The notes beneath the pieces are model-generated. The model had not been told where the DNA came from and made no database searches. It saw nothing but the letters and a program-made list of their open reading frames with translations. The translations under genes and the position numbers were made by a program. Shown here piece after piece: positions 23,921 to 31,273 of a stretch of DNA of 44,966 nt. The stretch comes from Glycomyces buryatensis (GTDB lineage: Bacteria; Actinomycetota; Actinomycetes; Mycobacteriales; Micromonosporaceae), in contig NZ_STGY01000081.1 in the NCBI RefSeq assembly GCF_004912275.1, forward strand, positions 2,929-47,894, written 5' to 3'. The stretch's first letter is position 1. Each line of letters starts with the position of its first letter.

Positions 23921-25183
23921 CTACCTGCCGTGGCGGTGTTCGGTGCCGCGCTGGTCGCGGCCGAAGCCGTCGCCGGCTCCGCGCAGGTCGTCGAACACCC
24001 CGGACGCGCCGAACGGGTCGTTCCCCTGCTTGGGAATGCCGCTCGTGGTCGCCCAGGGGTCGCCGCCGGATCCGACGTTCGCGAAGTCCTCGTCGTATTC
24101 ACCGTAGGCCCCGGTGTCCTGGCCCGCGTCGAACGATTCGTCCTCGCGCAGGTCGTCGACCGTGCCGGCCTTGCCGCTCTGCGGCAGCGCCGCGTCCTCG
24201 GCGGTGTTCATGGCCTCGACCAGGCGCGTGACCAGGAATCCGGCGATGATGGCGCCGAGCGCCACCCAGCCCGCGTCGAAGCCCCAGCCGCGCGATTCGG
24301 CCAGCCACGTCAGCGACAGCAGCAGGGCCGAGGCGAAGACGGTGCCGCAGACGCCGCCGCGGCGGCCCATGAGGCTCGTCCCGCCCAGCAGTGCGGCGCC
24401 GATCGCCATGACCGACAGCAGGATCGGGTCGGGCATTGCGGTGGCCCCGGTATCGGTGACGCCGGTCCAGGCGACGACCACGCCGGCCCCGCCGGCCAGC
24501 ACCGAGGACAGCAGCAGCCCGAAGAACACCAGGCCGCTGCGGCCGTGCCGCTCGCCCGCGGGGGTGTCGCGGATGGGCGCGAGGCGTTCGCGCACACCGG
24601 AGAAGGAGCCGATCAGGCCCAGGAAGATGGACAGGCCCGCCGCTCCGGCCAGGGCCATGAGGACCCCGGTGGAGGGCAGTTCGGCGAGCTGGAACGCGGC
24701 CGGTTCGCCGGCCGATCCGGCCCACAGCACGATCGCGCCGCCGGCGGCGCCCGCGGCGGCCCAGCCGGGCACCCGCAGCCACGCGCAGAAGGTCGCCAGG
24801 ACGATGCCGGCGAAGCCGGCGACGCCGAGTCCCATGCCAAGGGCCATGGCGGCCCCCGAGGAGGAGGCGTCGACGAACATCCACGCGGACACCAGCGCGA
24901 TGGGTCCGACCGCCAGGTTGACGGCGCCGACGCGCAGCGAGATCGACACGGCCGAGGCCAGGAGCACGACGGGGACGAGCGCGGACATGAATCCGGCCCA
25001 CGATTCCGCGGCGAAGGGCCCGGTGTCGGACTGGGTGACGGCGAACAGGACGCCGCCGCCGAGCAGCAGCAGGCCGATCTCCCAGACCACGTGGACGGCC
25101 ATGCGGTCGACCGGCGGGTCGGCGGAGAGAGCATCGTGCGACGACGTCGAGTCGTCGTTGCGGCTTGGGGAGTCAAACTTCAT
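23921..25183 (-). CDS. Second permease-like membrane protein, paralogue of the 22559 gene
   Basis: This 420-aa polytopic protein has the same plan: a short Ser/Asp-rich N-terminus (MKFDSPSRNDDSTSSH), about 9 TM helices, and a long acidic/Gly tail (residues about 320-420). Shared signatures are SAVSISLRVGAVNLAVGP and LLGGTSLMGRRGGVCGTV. No Walker ATPase is linked. The two genes look like a tandem duplication of a PF02653-type permease core that has drifted from transport. ATG 25183 has AGGTG upstream. Confidence 0.75.
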   Translation of the reverse strand: MKFDSPSRNDDSTSSHDALSADPPVDRMAVHVVWEIGLLLLGGGVLFAVTQSDTGPFAAESWAGFMSALVPVVLLASAVSISLRVGAVNLAVGPIALVSAWMFVDASSSGAAMALGMGLGVAGFAGIVLATFCAWLRVPGWAAAGAAGGAIVLWAGSAGEPAAFQLAELPSTGVLMALAGAAGLSIFLGLIGSFSGVRERLAPIRDTPAGERHGRSGLVFFGLLLSSVLAGGAGVVVAWTGVTDTGATAMPDPILLSVMAIGAALLGGTSLMGRRGGVCGTVFASALLLSLTWLAESRGWGFDAGWVALGAIIAGFLVTRLVEAMNTAEDAALPQSGKAGTVDDLREDESFDAGQDTGAYGEYDEDFANVGSGGDPWATTSGIPKQGNDPFGASGVFDDLRGAGDGFGRDQRGTEHRHGR

Positions 25184-25284
25184 GGGCGCACCTCGTAACG
25201 CGCGAAATATTGGGGATGTACCGGATGGGGAGGAACCGGGTCGGGTTCAGCGGTCTCGGTTCCGATTCGGTTCGGGGGGTTGGT

Positions 25285-25866
25285 TCAGGATCGGTTTCGG
25301 TCGTCATCGGGCCGGGGGGAGTCGGAGTCCTCCGATGACGGGGGGATGCGGCAGGAGTGCTCGAGCCACAGTCCGGCGGCGGTCAGGGCGGCGCAGGCGA
25401 TGGTGCCCAGGATCGCGGACGGGAGGTCGCTGGCGGCGGCGGTGAGCCGGTCGGACTGGACGGCGAGCCAGACGGTGAAGCCCAGGTAGGCGCCGAAGAA
25501 GGCCGAGCCGGCGATGATGGCGGCCTTGGCCAGGACCGCGAACCGGGCGATCTGGAGCGCGTGCTCGGGCCCGTTCAGCAGCCCGGGTCGGGTGGCGGCG
25601 CTGTCGGCCTGGGTCGCCTGAGCCCGCACCTGCCGCTCGCTCGGTTGCAGGGTGCGCTTGGTGTTCCAGGCCATCCACGCCAGCAGGATCGCCAGCGCGA
25701 AGATGACCGCCGAGTTGTACCAGGCCAGATCGGGGGCCTGCTGGTAGTAGCGGGCGACGAGCAGCAGCGTCAGGGCGGCACCCGCGAGGGCGGCCACCGC
25801 GATGGTCGACGGTGCGGTCGGCCGCAGGGTCGGCCGCGGACCGTGCTTGTCGTCACTCTCCTTCAT
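25285..25866 (-). CDS. DUF3180-like membrane protein linked to fol genes
   Basis: This 193-aa protein has four predicted TM helices: STIAVAALAGAALTLLLVAR, SAVIFALAILLAWMAWN, LAKAAIIAGSAFFGAYLGF and LGTIACAALTAAGLWLEHSC. In actinobacteria DUF3180 proteins sit directly after folK with unknown function, which matches this context and topology. ATG 25866 overlaps the folK stop by 4 bp (ATGA). The tail is polar, with PPSSEDSDSPRPDDD. Confidence 0.82.
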   Translation of the reverse strand: MKESDDKHGPRPTLRPTAPSTIAVAALAGAALTLLLVARYYQQAPDLAWYNSAVIFALAILLAWMAWNTKRTLQPSERQVRAQATQADSAATRPGLLNGPEHALQIARFAVLAKAAIIAGSAFFGAYLGFTVWLAVQSDRLTAAASDLPSAILGTIACAALTAAGLWLEHSCRIPPSSEDSDSPRPDDDRNRS

Positions 25867-26381
25867 GATGGCTTCGACCATATCGGGTGCAGGCGGCGCA
25901 GCGCGCGCGCGTCCGCGGCCAGGCCTTCGTCGCGTAGCAGCTCCCTTACTCGCCCCCGGCCTGGGAGTTCGGCGTCCGCGTCGATGGCGTGCCAGGGCAC
26001 CAGGACGAACGCCCGCTGGTGGGCGAGCGGGTGCGGCAGCATCAGGCGGGCGTCCTCGCTGAGGACGGGATCGCCCGCCTCGTCCCACACGGCGACGAGG
26101 TCGACGTCGAGGGTGCGGGGGCCCCAGCGCCGCTGCGGGTCGCGAATGCGCCCGGCCTCGGTTTCGAGGCGCTGGGCCAGTTGGAGCCATTCCTCGGGGC
26201 CGCGGTCGGGGTCGTCGGCGATCGCGGCGATGTTGTAGTAGGTGGGCTGTTCATCGTCGCCCCACGGTGGGGTCTCGTAGACCTCGGAGACGGCCTCGGG
26301 ATCGATCTTCTCGATCGCGGAGACCAGGTGGGCCTCGCGGTCGCCGAGGTTGGAACCCAGGCTGAATACGACGCGGCTCAT
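25863..26381 (-). CDS. folK: 2-amino-4-hydroxy-6-hydroxymethyldihydropteridine pyrophosphokinase
   Basis: This 172-aa HPPK transfers pyrophosphate from ATP to the pterin alcohol before dihydropteroate synthase in folate synthesis. The motifs FSLGSNLGDRE (N-terminus), VYETPPWG, RRWGPRTLDVDLV (catalytic, with two Asp for Mg) and LPHPLAHQRAFVLVP are all intact. ATG 26381 overlaps the folB stop by 4 bp (ATGA). Genes for the other folate steps (folE, folP) are not in this window upstream of folB. Confidence 0.93.
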   Translation of the reverse strand: MSRVVFSLGSNLGDREAHLVSAIEKIDPEAVSEVYETPPWGDDEQPTYYNIAAIADDPDRGPEEWLQLAQRLETEAGRIRDPQRRWGPRTLDVDLVAVWDEAGDPVLSEDARLMLPHPLAHQRAFVLVPWHAIDADAELPGRGRVRELLRDEGLAADARALRRLHPIWSKPS

Positions 26382-26743
26382 GTGCGGGACCTCTCGATCG
26401 TGATCGACACGTCGCTGAACTGCTGGGCGATGGGCGCCTGCGGTTTGTGGACGGTGACCTTGGCGCGGTGGACGCGGGAGTCGGCCAGGCAGGCCTGGGC
26501 GAGGCGGTCGGCGAGGGTCTCGATGAGGTTCACCGGTTCCCCGGCGACGATGTCGGCGAGCGTGTCGGCGAGCGTCCCGTAGTCGACGGTGTACTTGAGG
26601 TCGTCGGTGGCCGCGGCCTGGGCGGTGTCGGCGGCGAGCGCGACGTCGATGATGAAGTCCTGCCCGGATTCGCGTTCGTGGTCGAACACGCCGTGCCTGC
26701 CGTGCACGCGCAGGCCGGACAAGGTGATCAGGTCGGTATCCAC
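26378..26743 (-). CDS. folB: Dihydroneopterin aldolase
   Basis: This 121-aa enzyme converts 7,8-dihydroneopterin to 6-hydroxymethyl-dihydropterin and glycolaldehyde. Signatures: LSGLRVHGRHGVFDHERESG (N-terminal GxxGxxxxE region), YTVDYGTLAD, the NLIETLADRLA segment with the conserved Glu, and VHKPQAPI with the catalytic Lys. The start is GTG 26743. It is translationally coupled to folK downstream; its stop and the voltage-sensor-like gene stop/start layout suggest a run 27400-25285 on one transcript. Confidence 0.93.
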   Translation of the reverse strand: MDTDLITLSGLRVHGRHGVFDHERESGQDFIIDVALAADTAQAAATDDLKYTVDYGTLADTLADIVAGEPVNLIETLADRLAQACLADSRVHRAKVTVHKPQAPIAQQFSDVSITIERSRT

Positions 26744-26758
26744 GCACCCGACCCTACG

Positions 26759-27400
26759 TCATTCCTCTTCTTCGTCCAGTTGTTCTTCGGTGCGCACCCG
26801 CACCACCAGCCACGTGGCCCCCGCGAGGATGAGGCCGGCGATGAGGATCGGGACGAGCCGCAGATTGTGGTCGAACCACGTTATGAGGCTCATGTACTCG
26901 GAGGTGGGGTCGGCCAGGACGACGGCGACGAACACGGCCGCGATGAGCCCGGCGATGGTGAACAGCGCCGAGCGCCACCAGACGCCGAGACCGAAGCGGC
27001 GGTCCAGGACCTGCGCGGCGGTGATGATGCGCTTGGCGCGCAGGACCCTGAGCGAGCCGATGACGTAGATGAAGCGCAGCAGCTGGGCGCCGCCGGCGGC
27101 GAAGGCGAGGGTGAAGACGGTGAGGACGCAGACGAGGATCATCCACTTGTGCCGCCACAGCCATTCGCGCTTGTGCTCGGCGGCCATGAGGAGGATGACC
27201 GCCTCGAACCACAGCACGGCCCCCGATACCCAGCCGATGACCTTGCCCGCCACGGCGAAACCGCCGTCGGTCCACACGGTGAGGAACACCGCGGGGATGG
27301 AGATGAGCACCGCGATGATCACCGGAAGGTGCAGCCGGTGCTGGGCGTACCTGGCCAGCGCGGTGAGCCGCCGGGGACTCCAACGGGGGGTAGGGGGCAC
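26759..27400 (-). CDS. Ion-channel voltage-sensor-like membrane protein
   Basis: This 213-aa protein has six predicted TM segments. The fourth, LLRFIYVIGSLRVLRAKRI, carries regularly spaced basic residues like an S4 voltage sensor. TM2 holds an acidic residue (LWFEAVILLMA), which in sensors pairs with S4 arginines. No clear K-channel selectivity filter (TxGYG) is visible between the last two helices. It may be a distant ion-transport family member or a sensor-like protein. It ends in EEQLDEEEE. It is 15 bp from folB and divergent from glpD across 63 bp. Confidence 0.65.
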   Translation of the reverse strand: MPPTPRWSPRRLTALARYAQHRLHLPVIIAVLISIPAVFLTVWTDGGFAVAGKVIGWVSGAVLWFEAVILLMAAEHKREWLWRHKWMILVCVLTVFTLAFAAGGAQLLRFIYVIGSLRVLRAKRIITAAQVLDRRFGLGVWWRSALFTIAGLIAAVFVAVVLADPTSEYMSLITWFDHNLRLVPILIAGLILAGATWLVVRVRTEEQLDEEEE

Positions 27401-27463
27401 ACATATAAGTTAATGCCGCTCATAAACCACCCGCGCCCAGGCCCCGTTCAGTAGCGTAAGCGT

Positions 27464-29221
27464 ATGCGTACGCTCACCACTTGGACCCGCTCGCAAGCGG
27501 GCCGGCTCTCGCCGCAGCGGCGACGCTCCGATCTGGAGCGACTGGGCAGCGAACCGTTCGACGTGCTGATCATCGGCGGCGGGGCGACCGGCACCGGCGC
27601 GGCGGTGGACGCGGCGGGCCGGGGACTGCGAACGGCCCTGGTGGAGGCTCGCGACTTCGCGTCGGGAACCTCTTCGCGCTCAAGCAAACTCGTCCACGGC
27701 GGACTGCGGTACCTGGAGCAGCTGGAGATCGGACTGGTCCACGAGGCGCTGACCGAACGCGGACTCCTGACCGGACACCTCGCCCCGCACCTGGTGCGCC
27801 CGCTCCCGTTCCTGTTGCCGCTCAAGAACACCTGGGAGCGGCTCTACTACGGCGCGGGCGTCGCGACCTACGACGTGCTCGCCTCGGCGCTCGGCTCCGG
27901 TCGGGGCATGCCGTGGCACCGGCACCTCGGCAGGGCCGCGACTCAGGCGGCATTCGGGGACCTCTCCCCCGGATTCAGCGGCGCGATCCGCTACTTCGAC
28001 GCCCAGGTCGACGACGCGCGACTGGTGGTCACGCTGGCACGCACCGCCGCCTCGCTCGGCGCGGCCGTGGTGCCCTCGGCCGAGGCGGTCGGGTTCATTC
28101 GCGAGGGCGGGCGCATCGCCGGCGTCGAGATCCTGGACGTCGAGAGCGGCGAACGCCACCGCGTCCGCGCGAAGACGGTGATCTGCGCGGCCGGGGTGTG
28201 GAGCGACGAGCTCATGCGGGTCCTGCCCGAACGCACCGGCATGGCCGTGCAGGCCTCGAAGGGCGTGCACCTGGTCCTGCCGCGGGGGGCGATCGACGGC
28301 AGCTGCGGGATCATCACCAGGACCAAGTGGAGCGTCCTGTTCATCATCCCGTGGGGCCGCCACTGGATCATCGGCACCACCGACACCGACTGGAAGCTCG
28401 ACCTCGCCCACCCGGCGGCCTCGGCCGGCGACGTCGCCTACCTCCTGCAGCAGGCCAGCGAGGTGCTCCGCAAACGGCTCGACGTCAGCCAGGTCGAGGG
28501 CGTCTACGCCGGGCTGCGGCCGCTATTGCGCGGCGAGACCGAGGAGACCTCCAAGCTCAGCCGCACCCACGCCGTGGTCGAACCCGAGGCGGGCCTGTTC
28601 TTCGTCGCCGGCGGCAAGCTCACGACCTACCGCGTCATGGCCAAGGACGCCGTCGACGCGGCCGCGAACCGCATCGGCCCCGACGTCCCCGCCAGCGGCA
28701 CCCACCTGCTCCCCCTCCTCGGCGCCGACGGCTACGACTCCTACTGGGCGCGCAGGAACATGCTCGCCAAACGCTTCAAAGCCCCGCTCCACCTCGTCGA
28801 ACACCTCCTGCACCGGTACGGCAACCTCACCCCCGAGCTGCTGCGCCTCGCCGCCGAACAGCCCCAGCTGCGCCGCGCCCTCCCCGGCACCGAGGACTAC
28901 CTCCGCGCCGAGGTCGTCTTCGCCGCCCGAGCCGAAGGCGCCCTCCACCTGGACGACATCCTCACCCGCCGCCTGCGAATCTCCATCGAGACCGCCGACC
29001 GCGGCACCCGCGCCGCCATGGACGCCGCCGGCCTCGCCGGAGAGGTCCTCGGCTGGGACGACGCCCGCCGCGTCCAAGAGGTGGAGGCCTACCTCCGCCG
29101 GGTCGACGCCGAACGCCGCTCCCAGCGCCAACCCGACGACGACGCCGCAGAAGCGGCCCGCCTGGCCGCGACCGAACTGCGCAAGATCCAGCCCCTCACC
29201 GACGCCCGAACGGCGCGGTGA
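27464..29221 (+). CDS. glpD: Aerobic glycerol-3-phosphate dehydrogenase (FAD)
   Basis: This 585-aa membrane-peripheral flavoenzyme oxidises sn-glycerol-3-phosphate to dihydroxyacetone phosphate and feeds quinone. The FAD Rossmann motif VLIIGGGATGTGAAVDAAGR is near residue 34-53, followed by SRSSKLVHGGLRYLEQ and EALTERGLL, all typical. Later IGTTDTDW, GLRPLL, HAVVEPEAGLFFVAGGKLTT and the C-terminal helical domain (LLHRYGNL, QVFAARAEGALHLDDIL-like) are present. It may be leaderless: no Shine-Dalgarno precedes ATG 27464 and TAGCGT lies at -12 to -7. A second 585-codon frame overlaps but is a codon-shadow. Confidence 0.95.
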   Translation: MRTLTTWTRSQAGRLSPQRRRSDLERLGSEPFDVLIIGGGATGTGAAVDAAGRGLRTALVEARDFASGTSSRSSKLVHGGLRYLEQLEIGLVHEALTERGLLTGHLAPHLVRPLPFLLPLKNTWERLYYGAGVATYDVLASALGSGRGMPWHRHLGRAATQAAFGDLSPGFSGAIRYFDAQVDDARLVVTLARTAASLGAAVVPSAEAVGFIREGGRIAGVEILDVESGERHRVRAKTVICAAGVWSDELMRVLPERTGMAVQASKGVHLVLPRGAIDGSCGIITRTKWSVLFIIPWGRHWIIGTTDTDWKLDLAHPAASAGDVAYLLQQASEVLRKRLDVSQVEGVYAGLRPLLRGETEETSKLSRTHAVVEPEAGLFFVAGGKLTTYRVMAKDAVDAAANRIGPDVPASGTHLLPLLGADGYDSYWARRNMLAKRFKAPLHLVEHLLHRYGNLTPELLRLAAEQPQLRRALPGTEDYLRAEVVFAARAEGALHLDDILTRRLRISIETADRGTRAAMDAAGLAGEVLGWDDARRVQEVEAYLRRVDAERRSQRQPDDDAAEAARLAATELRKIQPLTDARTAR

Positions 29222-29293
29222 CCTCGGCAAGGCCGTGATCAAAGCCGCGCTGGCCGATCGGCTAGACTCTGCTCTCGACGGATCGCTGTCGTC

Positions 29294-29369
29294 GCCCCAG
29301 TAGCTCAGGGGATAGAGCAACGGTTTCCTAAACCGCAGGTCGCAGGTTCGATTCCTGCCTGGGGCACCA
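29294..29369 (+). tRNA. tRNA-Arg (anticodon CCU)
   Basis: A complete cloverleaf with encoded CCA: acceptor GCCCCAG paired with CTGGGGC, D arm GCTC-AGGGGATA-GAGC, anticodon loop TTCCTAA giving CCU, T arm GCAGG-TTCGATT-CCTGC, 3' ACCA. The outermost anticodon stem pair (A27-C43) is a mismatch. It is a classic site for phage or element integration, but I saw no matching att repeat in the window. Confidence 0.95.
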
Positions 29370-29434
29370 TCTTTGACGGCCCGCGAGCGAGTTCCTCGAC
29401 CGGGGGCCGCGGGGCTTCGCTCCGATCGCTCCGC

Positions 29435-30148
29435 TCAGGCATCCGTCCCTTTTGCACCGACCGGCTCGGGCCGCGCCAGCGGCAACTGGATCCTCCTCGT
29501 CCGGCCCGCCCGGTACAGCGCCGCAGGCCTCCCGCCGTCCCTGGTCGTGGTCTCGCCGGTCGGCTCCAGGAACGCTTCGATGCGGGTGACCTTGCGGTGG
29601 AAGTTGCCCGCATCCAGCGGGGTCTGCCACACGATCTCGTACACCCGCCGCAGTTCCGCCACGGTGAACGCCTCCCGGCAGAACGCGGTGGCCGCGTTGG
29701 TGCGCTCCAACTGCTGGCGGGCGTGTTCGACGGCGTCGGACAGGATCTGCCAGTGGTCGAACGCCAACTGCTCCCCAAGTGCCTTGTCGACCGGCATCCA
29801 CTCGGTCGCAGCCGCGTCGCCGCCGGCCTTCTCGCGCGGGGGATCGGGGACCATCGCGACGTACGAGACGCTCACGACCCGGCGGCGCGGATCGCGTTCG
29901 GGCCGCGAGTACACCCCGACCCGTTCGAGCCGCCCGCCCTCGGCCCAGGTCCCGGTCTCCTCCAGCAGCTCCCGCTCGGCGGCCTGATGCAGGGTCTCGT
30001 CGACCTCTAGGAACCCGCCGGGCAGCGCCAGCCGCCCCTCGAACGGGGCCTTGCCGCGCCGGATCAGCAGGACCTCGAACTCACCGCGCCGGATGGTCAG
30101 GATCGCCACATCGACCGCCATCGCCACCGGAACCACCCCGTCACTCAC
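29435..30148 (-). CDS. nrtR: NrtR-type Nudix/winged-helix regulator
   Basis: This 237-aa protein has an N-terminal Nudix domain with an intact Nudix box (GFLEVDETLHQAAERELLEE then TG, about residues 48-70) and a C-terminal winged helix (about 160-215: FTVAELRRVYEIVWQ and NFHRKVTRIEAFLEP). This combination defines NrtR-like regulators, which respond to ADP-ribose-type ligands and control NAD-related genes. The GTG start at 30148 has GGGGG upstream; the frame reaches 30184 but would then cover the operator. It is divergent from the nucleosidase operon across a 21-bp palindrome. Family is firm; ligand and targets are inferred. Confidence 0.85.
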   Translation of the reverse strand: MSDGVVPVAMAVDVAILTIRRGEFEVLLIRRGKAPFEGRLALPGGFLEVDETLHQAAERELLEETGTWAEGGRLERVGVYSRPERDPRRRVVSVSYVAMVPDPPREKAGGDAAATEWMPVDKALGEQLAFDHWQILSDAVEHARQQLERTNAATAFCREAFTVAELRRVYEIVWQTPLDAGNFHRKVTRIEAFLEPTGETTTRDGGRPAALYRAGRTRRIQLPLARPEPVGAKGTDA

Positions 30149-30158
30149 CGAAACCCCC

Positions 30159-30179
30159 TTATTGATGACTTGACAATAA
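30159..30179. promoter_or_regulatory. 21-bp inverted repeat, candidate NrtR operator
   Basis: TTATTG at 30159-30164 and CAATAA at 30174-30179 are perfectly inverted, with further partial symmetry inside. NrtR sites are typically about 21 bp with TTA/TAA ends and internal GTCA/TGAC-like letters, similar to this. It covers the -35 of the predicted plus promoter. A further CAATAA lies at 30224-30229. Confidence 0.6.
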
Positions 30180-30198
30180 ACCACCTCGCCCTTAAAGT
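30170..30198 (+). promoter_or_regulatory. Predicted sigma-70-type promoter of the nucleosidase operon
   Basis: TTGACA at 30170-30175 (perfect -35) and TAAAGT at 30193-30198 (-10-like) are separated by 17 bp. It is upstream of the nucleosidase ATG at 30299 and overlaps the palindrome, so operator binding should block it. Confidence 0.5.
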
Positions 30199-30298
30199 GA
30201 AGGCCTGCTTTTTATCAGGCTCACAATAAATGGTCCTGCCTGATGTACCCCATACGTTCACATCCCGTATCCGAACGCACCGAATCACGGACTATCCC

Positions 30299-31273
30299 AT
30301 GACCGAACTCCCGACCGCCGCGATCTGCACCCCGCTCGACCTCGAGTACTGGGCGCTGCGCGACCTGCTGCCCCGGCACCGCTTCACCGAGCGCACCGAA
30401 CGGGGCACCGCCTTCGCGGTCACCGAACTGCAAGGGCGCCATAGCGACTGGCGCCTCGTGCTCACGCTGTCCGGGCGGCGCAACGCCGACACCGCAGTCG
30501 CCGCCGAACGCGCCATCGCCACCTGGAGACCCCAGGTCCTACTGCTCGTGGGGATCGCCGGGGGCCTGCGCGGTGTGTCGATCGGCGACGTCATCGCCGC
30601 CTCGAGCGTCTACCACTACGAACCGGGCCAGGACACCGACGCCGGGCGGTTCACCCGCGTCGAGACCCTGCGCGCCTCCCACGGCCTCAGCCAGCAGGCC
30701 CAGCTCATCAAGGACGAGTGGGCCGGACGGCTCGGCCTCGCCCCGGGCGAGACGCCGCCCCGGGTCTTCCACCGGCCCATCGCCGCCGGGTCCCAAGTGG
30801 TCACCGGCTCGAAGTCGGACACCGCGGCGCTCATCGAGACGCACGCCGGAGACGCGCACGGCGTCGAAACCGAGGGCTTCGGCGCGCTCGCCGCCGCCTG
30901 GCCCAACGCGGGCGTCGAGGCGATGGTCATCCGCGGCGTCTCCGACCTCCTCGACGACAAGAACCCGGCCGCCGACCAGGAACGGCAGCCCCGGGCCGCC
31001 CGCAACGCGGCCGCCTTCGCCCTCGCCCTCGTCGAACGCCTCGACCCGGGCCCCGGCCCCTTCCTCGACCCGCCGGCGCCGGGCAAGCGGGAACCTTCCG
31101 GCCCCGCGCAGACCACGATCAACTACATCGGTGCCATCGGCGACGGAGCCGACATCACCGTCGGCGCGATGGGGCCGAACTCCAACGGCCGTGTCGTCGC
31201 AGGCCAGTACCGCCAGTCCCCGCCCCGCGCCTCTCGGAACGACCGCGAGCGCATTGAAGGAGACCAGCCATGA
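30299..31273 (+). CDS. PNP/MTAN-superfamily nucleosidase with C-terminal Gly-rich motif
   Basis: This 324-aa protein has a phosphorylase/nucleosidase fold at about residues 1-245: VLLLVGIAGGLRGVSIGDVI is the phosphate/ribose loop, VETEGFGALAAAW carries the Glu motif of nucleoside cleavage, and VIRGVSDLLDDK has the purine-binding Asp. Members hydrolyse MTA, SAH or other nucleotides; some degrade ATP in phage defence. After a Pro-rich linker comes a motif at residues 278-297, G-A-I-G-x-G-A ... V-G-A-M-G ... S-N-G, that recurs in the 33336 and 35021 products. ATG 30299 is preferred over upstream starts in the leader. Its stop overlaps the next start by 4 bp. Confidence 0.85.
   Translation: MTELPTAAICTPLDLEYWALRDLLPRHRFTERTERGTAFAVTELQGRHSDWRLVLTLSGRRNADTAVAAERAIATWRPQVLLLVGIAGGLRGVSIGDVIAASSVYHYEPGQDTDAGRFTRVETLRASHGLSQQAQLIKDEWAGRLGLAPGETPPRVFHRPIAAGSQVVTGSKSDTAALIETHAGDAHGVETEGFGALAAAWPNAGVEAMVIRGVSDLLDDKNPAADQERQPRAARNAAAFALALVERLDPGPGPFLDPPAPGKREPSGPAQTTINYIGAIGDGADITVGAMGPNSNGRVVAGQYRQSPPRASRNDRERIEGDQP

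Noticed and set aside
27481..29238. Second 585-codon plus-strand ORF overlapping glpD
   Set aside because: It is the shifted-frame shadow of glpD: very high Arg/Pro/Gly, no recognisable domain, while the glpD frame has intact FAD and substrate motifs.
29294..29369. tRNA-Arg(CCU) as attachment site of an integrated element carrying the nucleosidase cassette
   Set aside because: No repeat of the tRNA 3' end, no integrase and no composition break are visible within the window, so integration is not supported here.
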